Origin: Triplophysa rosa
Taxonomy: Eukaryota; Chordata; Actinopteri; Cypriniformes; Nemacheilidae
Direction of reading: 5' to 3'
Assembly: GCF_024868665.1 (NCBI RefSeq)
Contig: NC_079913.1
Span: forward strand, 2,041,065-2,105,064
Length of the DNA stretch: 64,000 bases
Shown here: positions 36,371 to 48,458 of the stretch, piece by piece
How positions within the stretch are numbered: position 1 is the first letter of the stretch
Layout of the letters: every line of letters starts with the position of its first letter
Made by a program: the position numbers and the translations under genes
Notes under the pieces: model-generated
Seen by the model: only the letters and a program-made list of their open reading frames with translations
Told to the model about the DNA's origin: nothing
The model's database searches: none

Positions 36371-39300
36371 CTAGATTTCTCTTTTATTGTGAGAAGAAAG
36401 CAGATCAGATCAGAGACTTCTGACAGCTTCAGGAAGGCTAGTTATTTGCGAGCGTCTTAACAGCTGTGGCGGCAGACGTATGGCTTGACTTTATCTGTGA
36501 CAGAGGCGGACGTTGCGCACAAGCAGATGTGCGTGGCCACATGACCGAGGGAGATTTCACACACTGGAGAATTTTATTGTTGAATTAATGAATTTTATTT
36601 ATTTTATTCACGCAGGAGAATTTTATTGTTTTTCCATATCTCAGAGGACATAATGAGCTCTCAAAAGAGTAAAGATTCATTGTCAGGCTTTATGGTTCCA
36701 TAATATCCACAGATTTTATTTTGTTGCAAAAAAATGGTTCTTTGTAGAAGAAAATGAGAAACCCCTCTATTATTTGGCAACCCTATTATTTGGCAACCCT
36801 ATCATCTTTATTCTTAAGATACTTACTGTATGTTTATATTTTGGACTTTGGGGTGGTTTAAATATTATAGGATAAGATTGTTGGCATACAGCGAGAGTGC
36901 TATAAGATGAATGTGTATAGCACAGCATATATAATTTGCTCTTGGATGAATTTGATGAGGAGTGTTCATATTAAAATCTTTGGCTTGCAGACTGAGCACA
37001 GTTTATGACGTTGTTGCAATATAAAAACTTCTTACAAGATTGCCAGGGTCGTTTTTTCCTTTTAAAGATGGAAACTTAAGCAAAAGTCTTGCGTTTCTCT
37101 TGTTTAATCTCATTGTTGTCTAGAGGAAGCTACTGAAATATTAAAGAAATCTCATCTGCGATTTTTCTTTCTTACGGGTAGACGCCTTAAAGAGGATTCG
37201 AAGCAAATTTGCCATATACGCTTCACTCGAGGCGTTTTTGACAAAACTAACAGTGCACTTCGAAATTGTACAGCGCTGGAAACACAATGGATATCATTTG
37301 CACCGTTTATACAATACTGGAAACCAGCTGTGGGTGTCAGCGTCGCCTTCAACCCGCCCCATCCCTCATCCTACATGCATCAGCGAGAAGTTAGGCGGAG
37401 TAAATTGAAGCGATCTGTGTTGATTAAGGTTGAACTGAGGACAGGAGAAAGCAGAGAAGCGAAGGTCACCCCCTTTATCTATAATCACATCACAGCCGAG
37501 CGCTACTGAAGGATCAGCGTTTCATAATTACTCATTATTCACGGGTCGGTCACACAGAGATACACAGTGATGTTCTGGTTCCTTGAGCTTGGAAATGGCA
37601 TACGAGGATGTTTAATTTAAAAAGTGACAAAAATGTTAATACCGCTGTTCAGACAGGTAATTATGTGGAAGAAACCACGTCTGTTTCTTCTGGACGTTAA
37701 AACACGGAGGACTAAAATGCCTCAATTAAAGGTGAAGAACACTGCAGCTCTAAACATGCATCTCATATCTCATGTCTGGTTCTCACAAGTGATGGCTGCT
37801 GGATTCAGAATGGATCCTGCGGTTTTACGGGATCAATATTCAATCTGGTTTATTACAGATTAATCCTTGAATATCTCAGCATTATCTTCATCTTCATTAA
37901 AACTATGACAGTTGCCGTGTTTGGAATGGGTTGTTAGTGTATTTCTTACTGCACTTTATATACTACATGCAATTTTTTAATAGTTTGTGATGCTAATTCT
38001 CTAAATTAGGGTGTTGCCTCATTCATTTGTGTACGCTTCCCTGATTGCACACATACATCTCAGAGACGTCAAATAGACGTTTTCTGTCAGATGTCATATT
38101 TATATGTCTGTAAGACGTTCCTCATGTAAAACTGATAAATGTCTTCGAGAAAGCAGATGTCTTTATACATCAGATGTTTTCCAGATCTTTAGCAGACATC
38201 TTACAGACGCACCTGTGCTGTCTGGGTTGAGTGATGTGAAACAGAACGACGGGTGCATTGGATTGTGAGAGGCAGTTTTGCAAACAGTCTGCTGTTGATG
38301 TGTGGTACATCAAATGTACCAGCTCATCTGAGTATTTTTGAGCATGATGAGCATCCCTTGCATGTATCCGTACTGCATACTTCAAAAAATAGTCAGAAAT
38401 ATACCATTCCTAGACAATACCTAGTGTTGTGGCATTTCACACAAATTGACTCGGTTTCATAACTTGTCAACTTGTATTTTAAAACTAGAAGCTGTTATAT
38501 AAGAAAGTTTTTCTTAGACTTATGAATAAATTGACAGATGTGAGAGGATGGGTAAATGAGATCAAGTATGCTGTGAGTACAATAGTCAATGTCATGAATT
38601 ATGGTAATTATTTTACATTTTCACACCAGGAGCCTTAGGGTTTTGCTGCTGGTTTCATAAGAAGATCACTTGGCTGCTTTTTGTATCTATCCTCGAAAAT
38701 CTTCTTCATCGTATTGTTAGATGCATTCATTGTATACCAGTTGATTGAACATGTACTCATTTCGCTCTGGTGTGTCATTTGAATTAGTTTTTCGTGTGGA
38801 AACGACCATAATGACCATAAGTTGTGCGTTTTCTCACAACAACACTTTATTATTAAACACGATTGTCATTTCACCAACAGCATCAGGCACCAACCAAACC
38901 ATCCCGGTTTAACCCCCCAAAAATCATATATCCTTTGATATATCTGAGTCTTTTCAATAGGGGGTGTCTAGAGAGCCAGAATAGATAGCAGTCAAATTCA
39001 TCACGGCAAAGTCGGCCCCGTATCTCATATGAAGTTCTGCTGCGGTGCACACAGTTTATTACAATGCCTCATGAAGCTGTCTCCACAAAGTGTTTAGAGA
39101 GAACGTGAGCTCATTCAAATGATGCCGGTCTGAAATTCAATCGCGCTGCGTCAAAGCCACATCCTGAGATGCTCCGAGCTCCTGCCTGTCTTTGCTCAAG
39201 CTGTTTGGAGTTCTATAGTGTAAATGGAGATTAACACAACATTGCACGTAGTTTGATGAAGAGCTGGGGAGAAACGGCACGTCGTGTCCCTATTTCCCGT

Positions 39301-40100
39301 TCCTGTTGCTCAACGGGGCCACAATAAGCGTAGCCTTTGTAGAGAAAGACAAGCAGCAGGAGATAAAGGTGATAGATAAAGATGTACGCTGAAGTGATAA
39401 AAAAGTTAAGTCGTCATCCTCTCAGACGTTTCCTTTGGCACCGGCTGCAACCGCGAAGCCGAGCTGGACATTATGGGTGAAAAACTGTCCCGGTTCAGGG
39501 CCCCGACTTTATTGGAATTGCTCGTAAGTGTCACTACGTCACGCTTGTCCCTTGAGGTGTATTACTCCATGGTGAAATAAGTACTGGGTGATAAAAGGAA
39601 ATGTTCGATAAGATGTATTGGTGCCAGAGGGAGCTCACAAAAGACCGCATGGCTCTTTAGACAATGTATTGGCAGATAAAATTGACATTCTCTGATCAGA
39701 GAACATTCTGTGTTTCAAAAGTCAGAGGTCAAGATTCAAGTCTATATTACCAGGTTTATAGATGGAAGTTGTATAATGTAAGAAATCAACTTGTTTAATG
39801 ATAACTTGAGGACTGATATGTGAAAAATTAAATCCGTTTTTCTCAACAAGGAGGAGCCTTAACTTCATTTATTTAAAATAAGGCAAAGTAAGCAATTAAG
39901 CTAAACCAAATAAAAATGATCTGTGTTATGGTATTTGGTTTATTATTTATGCCAACCTCTAGAATATTTTATTGAAATTTTGCTTTAAAATGTATAATTA
40001 TTTTTTTAATTGTATTTTAATTTATTTTATTTTTACTATATTTTATATTTATTCTATTTGAAATTGTATTGAATTACTTATTAGAAATGGTGAGTAAATT
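36371..40100. other. Non-coding stretch with one decayed repeat
   Basis: 36556-36625 has two copies of gagaattttattgttt. 38038-38222 is built from agacgtc/agatgtc units (tctgtaagacgttcctcatg, cagacatcttacagacg) and is a dispersed fish repeat type. No exon seen. Confidence 0.45.
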
Positions 40101-40105
40101 ACTCA

Positions 40106-40424
40106 ATTAAATATTGTTGTGGACAGTAGTGGGAGCATGAAGACAAAGGTTGAATAAATTAAATTAATAAATATTAGTTAATTATTCAATTAAATTAAAT
40201 TAAATATTGGTGTGGATAATAGTGGGAGCATTAAGTCAAAAAGGTTGATTAAATTAAATTAATAAATATTAGAAAATTATCAAAAATTAAATATTGGTGT
40301 GGATAATAGTGGGAGCGTAAAGTCAAAAAGGTTTATTAAATTAAATTAATAAATATTAGAAAATTATCAAAAATTAAATATTGGTGTGGATAATAGTGGG
40401 AGCGTAAAGTCAAAAAGGTTAAAT
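40106..40424. repeat. Minisatellite, about 84-94 bp unit, 3.6 copies
   Basis: Each unit contains aaatattggtgtggataata, gtgggagc, aagtcaaaaaggtt and aaattaaattaataaatatt. Units 2 to 4 are almost identical; the first is more diverged. Confidence 0.85.
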
Positions 40425-40491
40425 AAATAAAAGTAATATATATGTATTTGTATATGTGTATTACTTTTATTTATTTAACCTTTTTGACTTT
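40406..40491. repeat. Perfect 33-bp inverted repeat (hairpin)
   Basis: Left arm 40406-40438 and right arm 40459-40491 are exact reverse complements around a 20-base AT loop. The left arm starts with the last minisatellite unit (aaagtcaaaaaggtt). Confidence 0.9.
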
Positions 40492-40499
40492 GTGAATTG

Positions 40500-42400
40500 T
40501 GAATTATATATTGCTGAATGTACGATATTGTATGGAAATATAAATCTTGTAAAATTGTTACGAATCGCCACAAGGTCGTGTTGATCAATCACCGATACAA
40601 ATACAAGCAACTTTGAAAAAAGAATATATTTTTAATGGAAATAAACCTCCTTGTAAGTGGTTCATTATGCAAAAAATAATTAAATTTTAATGTAAATCTC
40701 TTTGTAAGACGTAGGCCTAGTTGTATCTTAAGAATATTAGGACGCTTGTTTAAGGGGATTCTGTGTTTATACAGCTGAAATCTGAATCTGTCCCGTGAGT
40801 TTATAAATGTGGAACTCTCTGAGCTGAAAATCAGTGTTAAGTTTTGCCTCTGACAGGTTGAAGCACACAAATGAGGAGATTCACGGCCCACCTGAAGCTC
40901 AGGAGAACGACAGTGGAGGCCCTGCAGGGTCCCCTGGTAATTATCAGACCTGTCCATGATTGACATCTGCCTCCCACCCATCAATTATAACATCACCAGT
41001 AGCTTAAAACAACCCGAGTAAACCACACAGCAGCGAGGACCTTCCATCCGCTCTGTATGCACTCTGTAGAGTCTGTGTCTGTTTTTACCCAATTATTTAT
41101 GAATATGTTGTTTCTGAACTCCTTTGTGTGTTTGTAGTGTGATAAGGGCCATCTGGTGATGGATGCAATCTGGTGTATGGTTTTCTTATCATCACGATCG
41201 ATGCAGAATGCAATTTGTTTCGGGTCATCAGCTAATTTGCTGATTTACTTTTGTGTATTGTCAGATTTTAAGATATTCAACTTTCTTAGTGCGTTATCTC
41301 AGTGTATAATATTGTTTTAAGAAAAACAATCCCTTCTTTCTTGTATTCTTTTTTATCTTTTCCATAATAATAGACCAGAATAGACAGATATGAACTGAAC
41401 TGACAGATATGAGACTGAACTGCCTAAACCAGTGAGGAAATATTTCGGTTTACCCGTTCACCCTCGCTCTCCAGCCTCCTGATGTGAAAAGTGATGCTGA
41501 TGTCGACCGCAGGTATGCGCCTGCAGAGCAGCTGCCCCCCGTGACCTCATCCGTCTGAGGCATCTACAGATCAACGGAGCGTTTCGTGGCCGTCTCACGC
41601 TCTATCGGGCCCAATGACGGAACACAGCGCTAGGCCAGACCCGCGTTACCACGGGGTTGCTGGAGTCCGCCCGATCCGACAGTACTTTTGACCCTGCTGG
41701 TCTGGGGGTCAGCAGTGCAATTCAGCATCTAGATTTTGCTTCGAGTCTAAAGGTTTGTTTTTTTTAAGATGCACTTGTCATAAATACTACTCTGAAATGT
41801 CAATTTGATTGACACTGGACATAGGCACCTGCTGACATTAAAAAACAAATATTCTTTTAAAAATACTACACCGAAGTAAAACCAACTTAAACAAAATTCT
41901 AGTGATGCATACTACTGTTCATGTAGTGCATACTAAATGGCATTATAAAAGAGCGCATTAATTCATACAAGTACATACCAATTACAGTGCTACTAAACAG
42001 TACATTTTTAATAAGTGCATATTAAATTGCATACATAATAGAGGTACATAATACACCGAAGTCAGCCCAACCTTTAGACTCGACTGCATTCAAAATCTGT
42101 TTACAGAACATGTTGATGTTCTAGTACGACCGTGGACGTGCAGTTCTTTATCATTGCTAGGTATTTTATACGATTAAAAAAAAAACAGAGTAGAAAACAG
42201 GACTCGTTTTGCAGGAGCGCCTTCATAGACCAGTGATGCTGCATTCTGTTACCATGGAAATCCAATTTACTAGACCACATGCAACTAGGATTAATGGCTC
42301 AAAAAAATCTAAAATGAACTGATGAAACAATCTGCAAGTGATTTCGTCCCATGACGACTTGTTTTCAACTGTTTGCTTTGTAAAATGAAGTCTTCTCTTT
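40500..42400. other. Non-coding stretch, nothing definite
   Basis: 41840-42070 has repeated gcatactac, gtgcatac and gtacat motifs of the agtatac type seen near 24 kb. No exon recognised. Confidence 0.4.
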
Positions 42401-42407
42401 TAGATCC

Positions 42408-42552
42408 TATAGCTCAGTTGGTAGAGCCGTGTGTAAAGACCAAGAAGATTTATATTCTCGTAACACAGCTACTGATTAAAAAGAGAAAAAGTATACATTG
42501 AATGTGCTCTTTTGTATAGAAGCATCTGTCAAATGCATAAATGTAAATGTTC
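42408..42552 (+). mobile_element. tRNA-derived SINE
   Basis: Box A tagctcagttggtagagc at 42411-42428 is a strong tRNA-type promoter. The 3' end gcatctgtcaaatgcataaa followed by tgtaaatg is a SINE tail. Box B is damaged. Confidence 0.65.
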
Positions 42553-42959
42553 AGTTAAGTTTCTATTAAAATTCCCTGATTCACATTAGTTAGCACTAAT
42601 GTTGTTTACAGCACTTTATGTAACCAAGACACAGCTTAGCAACTGTAAAGACATTATTGTAATTGTTATTAGTTGCAACTGTTGTTTTATTGAGTGAACC
42701 ACCAGTACTGTGCAAATGTGTCATACTATGACTCCTAGTGGTGGACTGTGGCATATCAAGGCTTACAATCTGAGCAGTTTGTGAACAGGAGAGGGATGAT
42801 CACTCTTAATAATACACAGACTGTTCTGTAACTCTAAGCACTTGGTCTTAATGCAAGATTCACAGATTCACATTTAAAGCAAGAAAAACGTTGCATGACT
42901 TTTCTTTTGTTTCTTTGCTTTAATAGGCTACATGTAATTCATTTGCACTGTGTGGACAA

Positions 42960-43345
42960 AAAATACTGTTAATTTATATTAAATTAAATTAATTTTGTTT
43001 ATTTATTTTAATTTTTGTTTATTTATTTTAATTTATGCATTTTATTTTAAGATTTTTTTACATTTTATTTAGTGGTATGTTTTTGTTTTATTTTATGCAT
43101 TTCATTGTATTTTATTGTATTGGTTTTATTTTATCTTGGGCATTTTAATTTTGTGCATTTTACTTTGTGCTATTTATTTTAATGTTATTTCATGCATTGT
43201 ATTTTAATTTTATTTCATGCATTTTATTTTTTATTTTTTTAATAAAATTAGGTTTTTTATGCTTTTTTTGTGCAATTTATTTTATACATTTTATTTCATT
43301 ACACTCATTTTTATTTTGTTGCATTTTTGTACACACACACACACA
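42960..43345. repeat. T-rich degenerate tattttatgcattt repeat
   Basis: Many variants of tttattttatgcatttta, ending in a short (CA)n at 43331-43344. The 83-aa open frame here is a composition effect. Confidence 0.65.
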
Positions 43346-43399
43346 TACATTAATTTTATTTTGTGCATTTTTTCATGCATTGTCCACTGAAATCTGCTT

Positions 43400-43864
43400 T
43401 CACGTCAGGGCTATTTGAGGTGAGATTGAGACCAAAAACATCTCCGATATCCTTCCGATTGCTTTGCGAGATTGTTTCAAATTGCCCTGGTTCAGATAAA
43501 CATTAGACAGCAACAAGTTCTCCTCTATCAAAAAAAGCATGTTCTCTCTGCTCGCAGAACAGGCGCCCTCATCCGTGCTAAACAGTCGAATCCCCCCTGG
43601 ATGCGAGGGCAGAGACAGAAACAGATCAAGTGCCCCACTGGCTAAACTGTTCTCTCTGTTCCACAAAGCAACCATCTTACGAATCCTTTCTGATCCGTCA
43701 AGCGTAATGCAATGAACTGCATGCATCTCGGTACCCATAACCCATCTTTCTGCAATGCTGCGAGAAGCAAGCACTCCCGGGCTGAACGAGACCGCTGGGT
43801 GGCATTTTCTTGGCAGCGTGCCCGTCTTTGAGTATTTGATATGCATGCCTATAGACTCGAGCAC
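43400..43864 (-). other. Unrecognised 154-aa open frame, probably not a gene
   Basis: The longest frame apart from the transposase. No domain, signal peptide, membrane span or familiar motif is visible, and it shows no splice context. By rough calculation about one such frame is expected by chance in 64 kb. The DNA is GC-richer than its surroundings, so it may be a conserved element rather than coding. Confidence 0.15.
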
Positions 43865-44220
43865 TGCTGATAGGGTATTTTACCCGCTGTGATTTACTGT
43901 CCGGGCAGGATTTCGCAGTGATTTATAATGGCACATACATTAGAAGTGGATTTATCAAAGCATGCCCCATGCTGCGAGAACTATACTGACATTTAAGAGC
44001 ACTGAAGTGCGAGAAAACGTTCCCGTCCCATCCAGCGATGCCACAAGTGATTTTGCATGGGACGTAGGGTGACGTCAGCTTGTTGTTAATGGGGTGGGCA
44101 TCCGAGAGCAATTTCCTCTATCTGCATCAGGTCGCTGGGGAATGGCGTAGGCCTAATGGGGAATCGTTATGCAAATCCAATGTAATTAAAACGAGGGCCA
44201 CATGACTGAAACCCAGAGAG

Positions 44221-44277
44221 GGTGTGCGTGTGTGTGCGTGTGTGCGTGTGTGTGCGTGTGATGTGTGTGTGTGTGTT
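44221..44277. repeat. (GT)n microsatellite
   Basis: Interrupted gtgtgcgtgtgt repeat, 57 bp. Confidence 0.9.
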
Positions 44278-44849
44278 AATTTATATCATTAGGCAGGCAA
44301 ATTAGCAGTACCCAGAATGAACAGCTGATTATTTTAGGTCCGTGTTTGATAATGTGTCAGTGGGGTAAAAAGCGGAGCCATCCAGAACATAAACACTGTT
44401 TGTGCAATATTCTTGGCACCGAAATAGCTCTTATTTTGGAGTCACTTAAAAAGGAATTATTTCATGCATTAATGATAGTTTGGATGGGTTATGCCGTTGG
44501 TTAAAAAGCCATGTTGAAAATTATCATAATGGGCGGCATAATGAGAGGGACAATCCCACAATTGCTTTTTATTGATATTACGTAAACCAGGGGTAAGAAA
44601 TCACTTTGATTCTCCTTAATAAGATTTTAGCAGCACAGTATTACATAATACACAATATCTGCTGAAGATCTGTTTACTACAGAGACTTTTCTAGTGTATA
44701 GCTTATATGTACACATAAACATGACACTTTCTCGGTTTCTTGTCATGAATCTTAATGTAAGAATGATAAATGACATGCGTGAAGGGGTGATTTTTTTAAT
44801 CATCTTGCTTTTTAATCCTTAAATTAAATATTATATTTTAATCCTAATC

Positions 44850-45240
44850 AGCGTTTAAAGATTTAAGATATTAAGTCTTGTTTTTTATGATGGAAATTAA
44901 GGGACTTTAAAACAAGAAAAATATTTGCCAATCAGCTAAGAAAAATAAACTAACTTAATTCAATAAACTGAGTTTATTTTTACCCTTTGCCAGATATTTT
45001 TCTTGATTTTAAACATAGTGTCTTAATTTTTATATAAATATATATAACTTTTTTTACATTTGTTTATACTCCAATGGCAGAATATTTAAAAATATATATT
45101 TTAATTTTTAAATTTTTTTATTTTAATTTAAATTGTATTATTTTACCCAATTGGCGGATATTTTTCTTGATGATATTTACTTGATGGTTGATATTTCATA
45201 GATCTGTCTGCCCTGGTAATCCCCTAGCAACCGCTCTGAA
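44850..45240. mobile_element. Degenerate CACTGCAAAA-type MITE and tagcaacc repeat
   Basis: Contains aagtcttgttttttatgat, ggactttaaaacaagaaaaa, tatttgccaatcagctaag and later ccaatggcag, all parts of that family. 45215-45256 has two ccctagcaacc units. Confidence 0.45.
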
Positions 45241-45249
45241 CTCCCTAGC

Positions 45250-46199
45250 AACCTTTTAAACCACAGTCAACCGAGCAAATCATGTATTAGTTCTATTTCA
45301 TCCATGACAAGTTTAAGGGTCGTGTTGTCAGTGATAACAGTGTGACAGCGATGAGTGGAAACCACCCTAAAAATAAACCTGATCAGAGGCGCATGCCGAC
45401 GTGCGCATATATTCACCCTCCTGCAGCGGCCATATAGCTCATGAACTATGCGTCATGGGACGATTGTGTCCCCCAACATCCCCGTGCGTGTCGACAGCTG
45501 CCGCTCCATACCCGGAATACCACAAAAGCTGCGTGTCCTTCCAATGTTCGCGCGTCTCCGTGCTCGGTTGCATGCGCTCCTACTGTGTGTTGTATCTGTG
45601 GCGCCGATCCACAAAGATGTTTTCAGATGCATTGTGGGATTGTGCATGTGTCGATCTGGGGGGTTCAGCCTGAGATGTGCATGCCCACTCGCATAAATGT
45701 TTACAGCATGCGAACATGTTTTAAAGTGCTATGATCCGTCGTTTTTAAAACCCTCAGAACGTTCACCTGTAATAATGTTGTGCTTGGCTGAATATTAGGA
45801 CTCTGATTTAAAATGCTCTTCCTCTGAGCGTTGCGAAACGATGGTGTCAGGCAATGCTATAAAATGCTCAATTAAACAATTATGTGCGGCACCTGACCAA
45901 GAGGACACCAAAACTCTTTGTTGTGCTTCGGGTGGCCACGGGAGTCTTAATCTGCTTAACGCATGAATAATAATGCATGTGAACCTCTCTATTAATAAAA
46001 ACCTGGAACATGTTATGCACTAGAGCAAACGCAAGAGTAATGAGTTATAATTGTGTGTTGTGCACCTCTGTCCGTTATTTTCCCAATTCCAGAACAATGG
46101 TGCGCCAAAAGGTGCCGAGCGGCATTCTCGGGAGGCGTAGCAGTGGGTTATTTTGGTTGGCCATTCGCGTGTGAGAGGTGAGGCATGAATCAAACATTG
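45250..46199. other. Upstream region of tnni1, CpG-richer patch
   Basis: 45380-45700 is CpG-rich with several overlapping open frames on both strands, none recognised. It could be a promoter-like patch or a decayed repeat. Confidence 0.3.
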
Positions 46200-46267
46200 A
46201 AAATCACACTACACCATGTCTCTCTACCATAACTCCTCTCTTCAGTCTCCTGGCTCTCTCTTTAAAG
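46200..46267 (+). other. Candidate non-coding first exon of tnni1
   Basis: A CT-rich leader ends in TTTAAAG followed by the strong donor GTAAGA at 46268, about 2.2 kb before the ATG exon. Troponin I genes normally have a separate 5' UTR exon, and nothing nearer looks better. The left boundary is a guess; no TATA box or definite muscle motif cluster fixes it. Confidence 0.25.
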
Positions 46268-46760
46268 GTAAGACTCAACAGTCTGGCTTAGAAATCAAAA
46301 AGTCTTTTAAGTTGGAGAGTAACAAATGCTTGAAGAGTCTTTTTGATTGAAGCAGAAAGATATGTTCACTTCCTTTGGTCATTTTTGTGCATTTTGGCAC
46401 GATCAACACCAAGGCATTCAATCTAATAGTGTGTGATGTGATATATAGAGGTGAAACGGCAGGTCGTCGTTGGGCACGGCTGGAATGACATTCTGGATGA
46501 AGGCGTTGGTTGTAAATGTACAATGTGTGAGATGCTGTCTGTCACAGCAAGGCAGGTGTTGCGCTGTTTTACATGCATGCGTATTCTCCATTATAGACAT
46601 TTTGAAATGAAACTAACGGAGCTATGCAGTTAGTAAAGTCTCTGGCCCTCTCTTCTGCTAACTGGAACATTAAGACGAATATTTTAGGTGTACGTGCTAT
46701 GACTGTTTTAGTCTTAATGTGACAATTAAAAACTTACAATAACTTCGGAGTTCAAGTATC

Positions 46761-47149
46761 TACACCGTAAAACTTTGCTGTAGTTTTTGCAGCAGGTTTG
46801 CCAGTAACTTACTGTAGATTTAATTACTACTTAATATACTTTCCAATTAGTACTGTTTTCAATTCCTTTAATCAAAATGAAAACACTTTGACTTTTGAGA
46901 TTCAAAATGAGCAGGAAGAGACTGGCATTAGCGCAGCAACGCTGCAAAAAATGACATTCTTCCTAAGCGTTTTTTTCTTGTTTTCTGTAAAAAATATTGA
47001 AAACTTGTGACCCAAGATGTTTAGTCTTGTTTTATGAAAGAAAAATATATAAACTAGATAAGTTCATGCTTAAAACAAAATTGTACATTAAATCTACAGT
47101 AAGTTACTGGCAAACCTGCTGCGAAATTACAGCAAAGTTGTACAGTGTA
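46761..47149. mobile_element. Fold-back MITE with a nested second MITE
   Basis: Left arm (tttgctgtagtttttgcagc, gtttgccagtaacttactgt) is inverted at 47092-47138 (acagtaagttactggcaaac, cagcaaagtt). Between the arms, 46940-47087 is a partial CACTGCAAAA-family element (gctgcaaaaaatgacattct, cccaagatgtttagtcttgt). Confidence 0.75.
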
Positions 47150-47604
47150 CTTAAGGTAAAACTTAATGAAAAGTAACTTGGAGAAAGTAAAAAAAAGACA
47201 TTTCCTCACAAAGATGTATTTGAGTATCTAGAAGTGAAAACTTTTTAACAGTCTGCCTAATGTTCTGATTATGTAAGAAGTTAAAAACCAATATAGCTGC
47301 TGTTATGGTTGTTGGACGCTTGAAGTGTTTGTATGCAGACGGATCGGTTTGCGTTGCAGTCAGGTTTCTTCATCTTCAGAGGTTGTATAATGAAAAGGAA
47401 TCGGACAAAAACCATGTGAACTGAATAAACATTTTTACACAGCTATAAAAATCTAATCGTCTACTACAAATCAAGTATTATAATAGATGTTTAAGATAAA
47501 CATTAACTGTAAGGTTGAGGAATATGGTTTGATTCATTCACAAAAACATGTTTCTATAAGAGGAATACTTTTCATTTGAAGCCCTTTGTGTTGTAATTTA
47601 GTTC

Positions 47605-47690
47605 TTAAAGGAGGACTTTTTTATTAGTAATTTTTATTCCTACTATGGAAAGTCATCGGGGGCTTATTTTAAAGTGAACTACTCCTTTAA
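47605..47690. mobile_element. MITE family A, 86-bp deletion copy
   Basis: ttaaaggaggacttttt to aagtgaactactcctttaa with the central tcctactatgg kept. Confidence 0.65.
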
Positions 47691-48426
47691 ATATCAATAT
47701 GTATATAAAGATCAGCTCAATTGCCTTTCCAGTAGTCACACCAGCAAAAAAAAGCTTGTCATTTGCAACCAAGTGCCATTTTCCCACTCAGACTGTATAA
47801 TTCTTCTGGCACCTGTGGTATCGATACCTCCCATCACTGGGTTCGATTCACATATAAAAACATGAGTTTCTGAACTTCCCATTCACACGCTTTCCACCGG
47901 TGAATTTCATCTCTCAACACCATTTTCCAGGAGAGACCCCATTAACCCCTGCTCAGAGCCGCGGAGCCTCCTGTGTGCCACTCAAGGTCACTGTTTTCTC
48001 CGAGGGGCCAGTAATGTCAGGACCCCGATCTCTACCGAGTGCAAGCTTTAATGAATGTATCTGTAAAACCTGTGAGGAAAAACGCTGATGTGCACAGACA
48101 GAGGGTTTGTTACATTGGTGGAAAGAAAGGTCACTGTTCTTCGGTGTTTGTGTCAACGAGAAACCCGATGTCCGGTTACCTGAATGCCACACGCAGTGTG
48201 TGCATACTAGAAATGTGCAAGTATACTTGCGAATTTTGATGTCAAAGGTGACAGTTTTATTTCACGCATTTAGACATCCTTTTTTAAGAGCGACCTCTTG
48301 ATCGTGGCGTCACTTTTAATCTGTGACCATTGTTTGGCATTTGCCCGCTGATGTGGCCAGGAATAAATCAGCTGGCCTGAATTGAAGTGCTGAATGGTGA
48401 CCACAATTATTTTGGCTTCCTTTCAG

Positions 48427-48458
48427 GTCACGTAGTGTGTTGGAGTCATGTCTGAGGG
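48427..48458 (+). CDS. tnni1: tnni1 first coding exon (5' UTR end plus MSE)
   Basis: A pyrimidine-rich acceptor (ttcctttcag) ends at 48426. The exon carries 21 nt of 5' UTR, the ATG at 48448-48450, codons M-S-E and two bases of the fourth codon, then GTAAGT at 48459. This ATG is chosen because the split codon it leaves is completed exactly by the microexon at 49077, and because other troponin I genes also keep only a few residues in the ATG exon. Confidence 0.82.

Noticed and set aside
38038..38222. CRISPR-like or regulatory tandem array of agacgtc units
   Set aside because: Units are irregular and unspaced; this is a dispersed fish repeat type in a vertebrate genome.
42411..42480. A functional tRNA gene
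   Set aside because: Box A is good but box B and the acceptor-stem pairing are missing, and a SINE tail follows.
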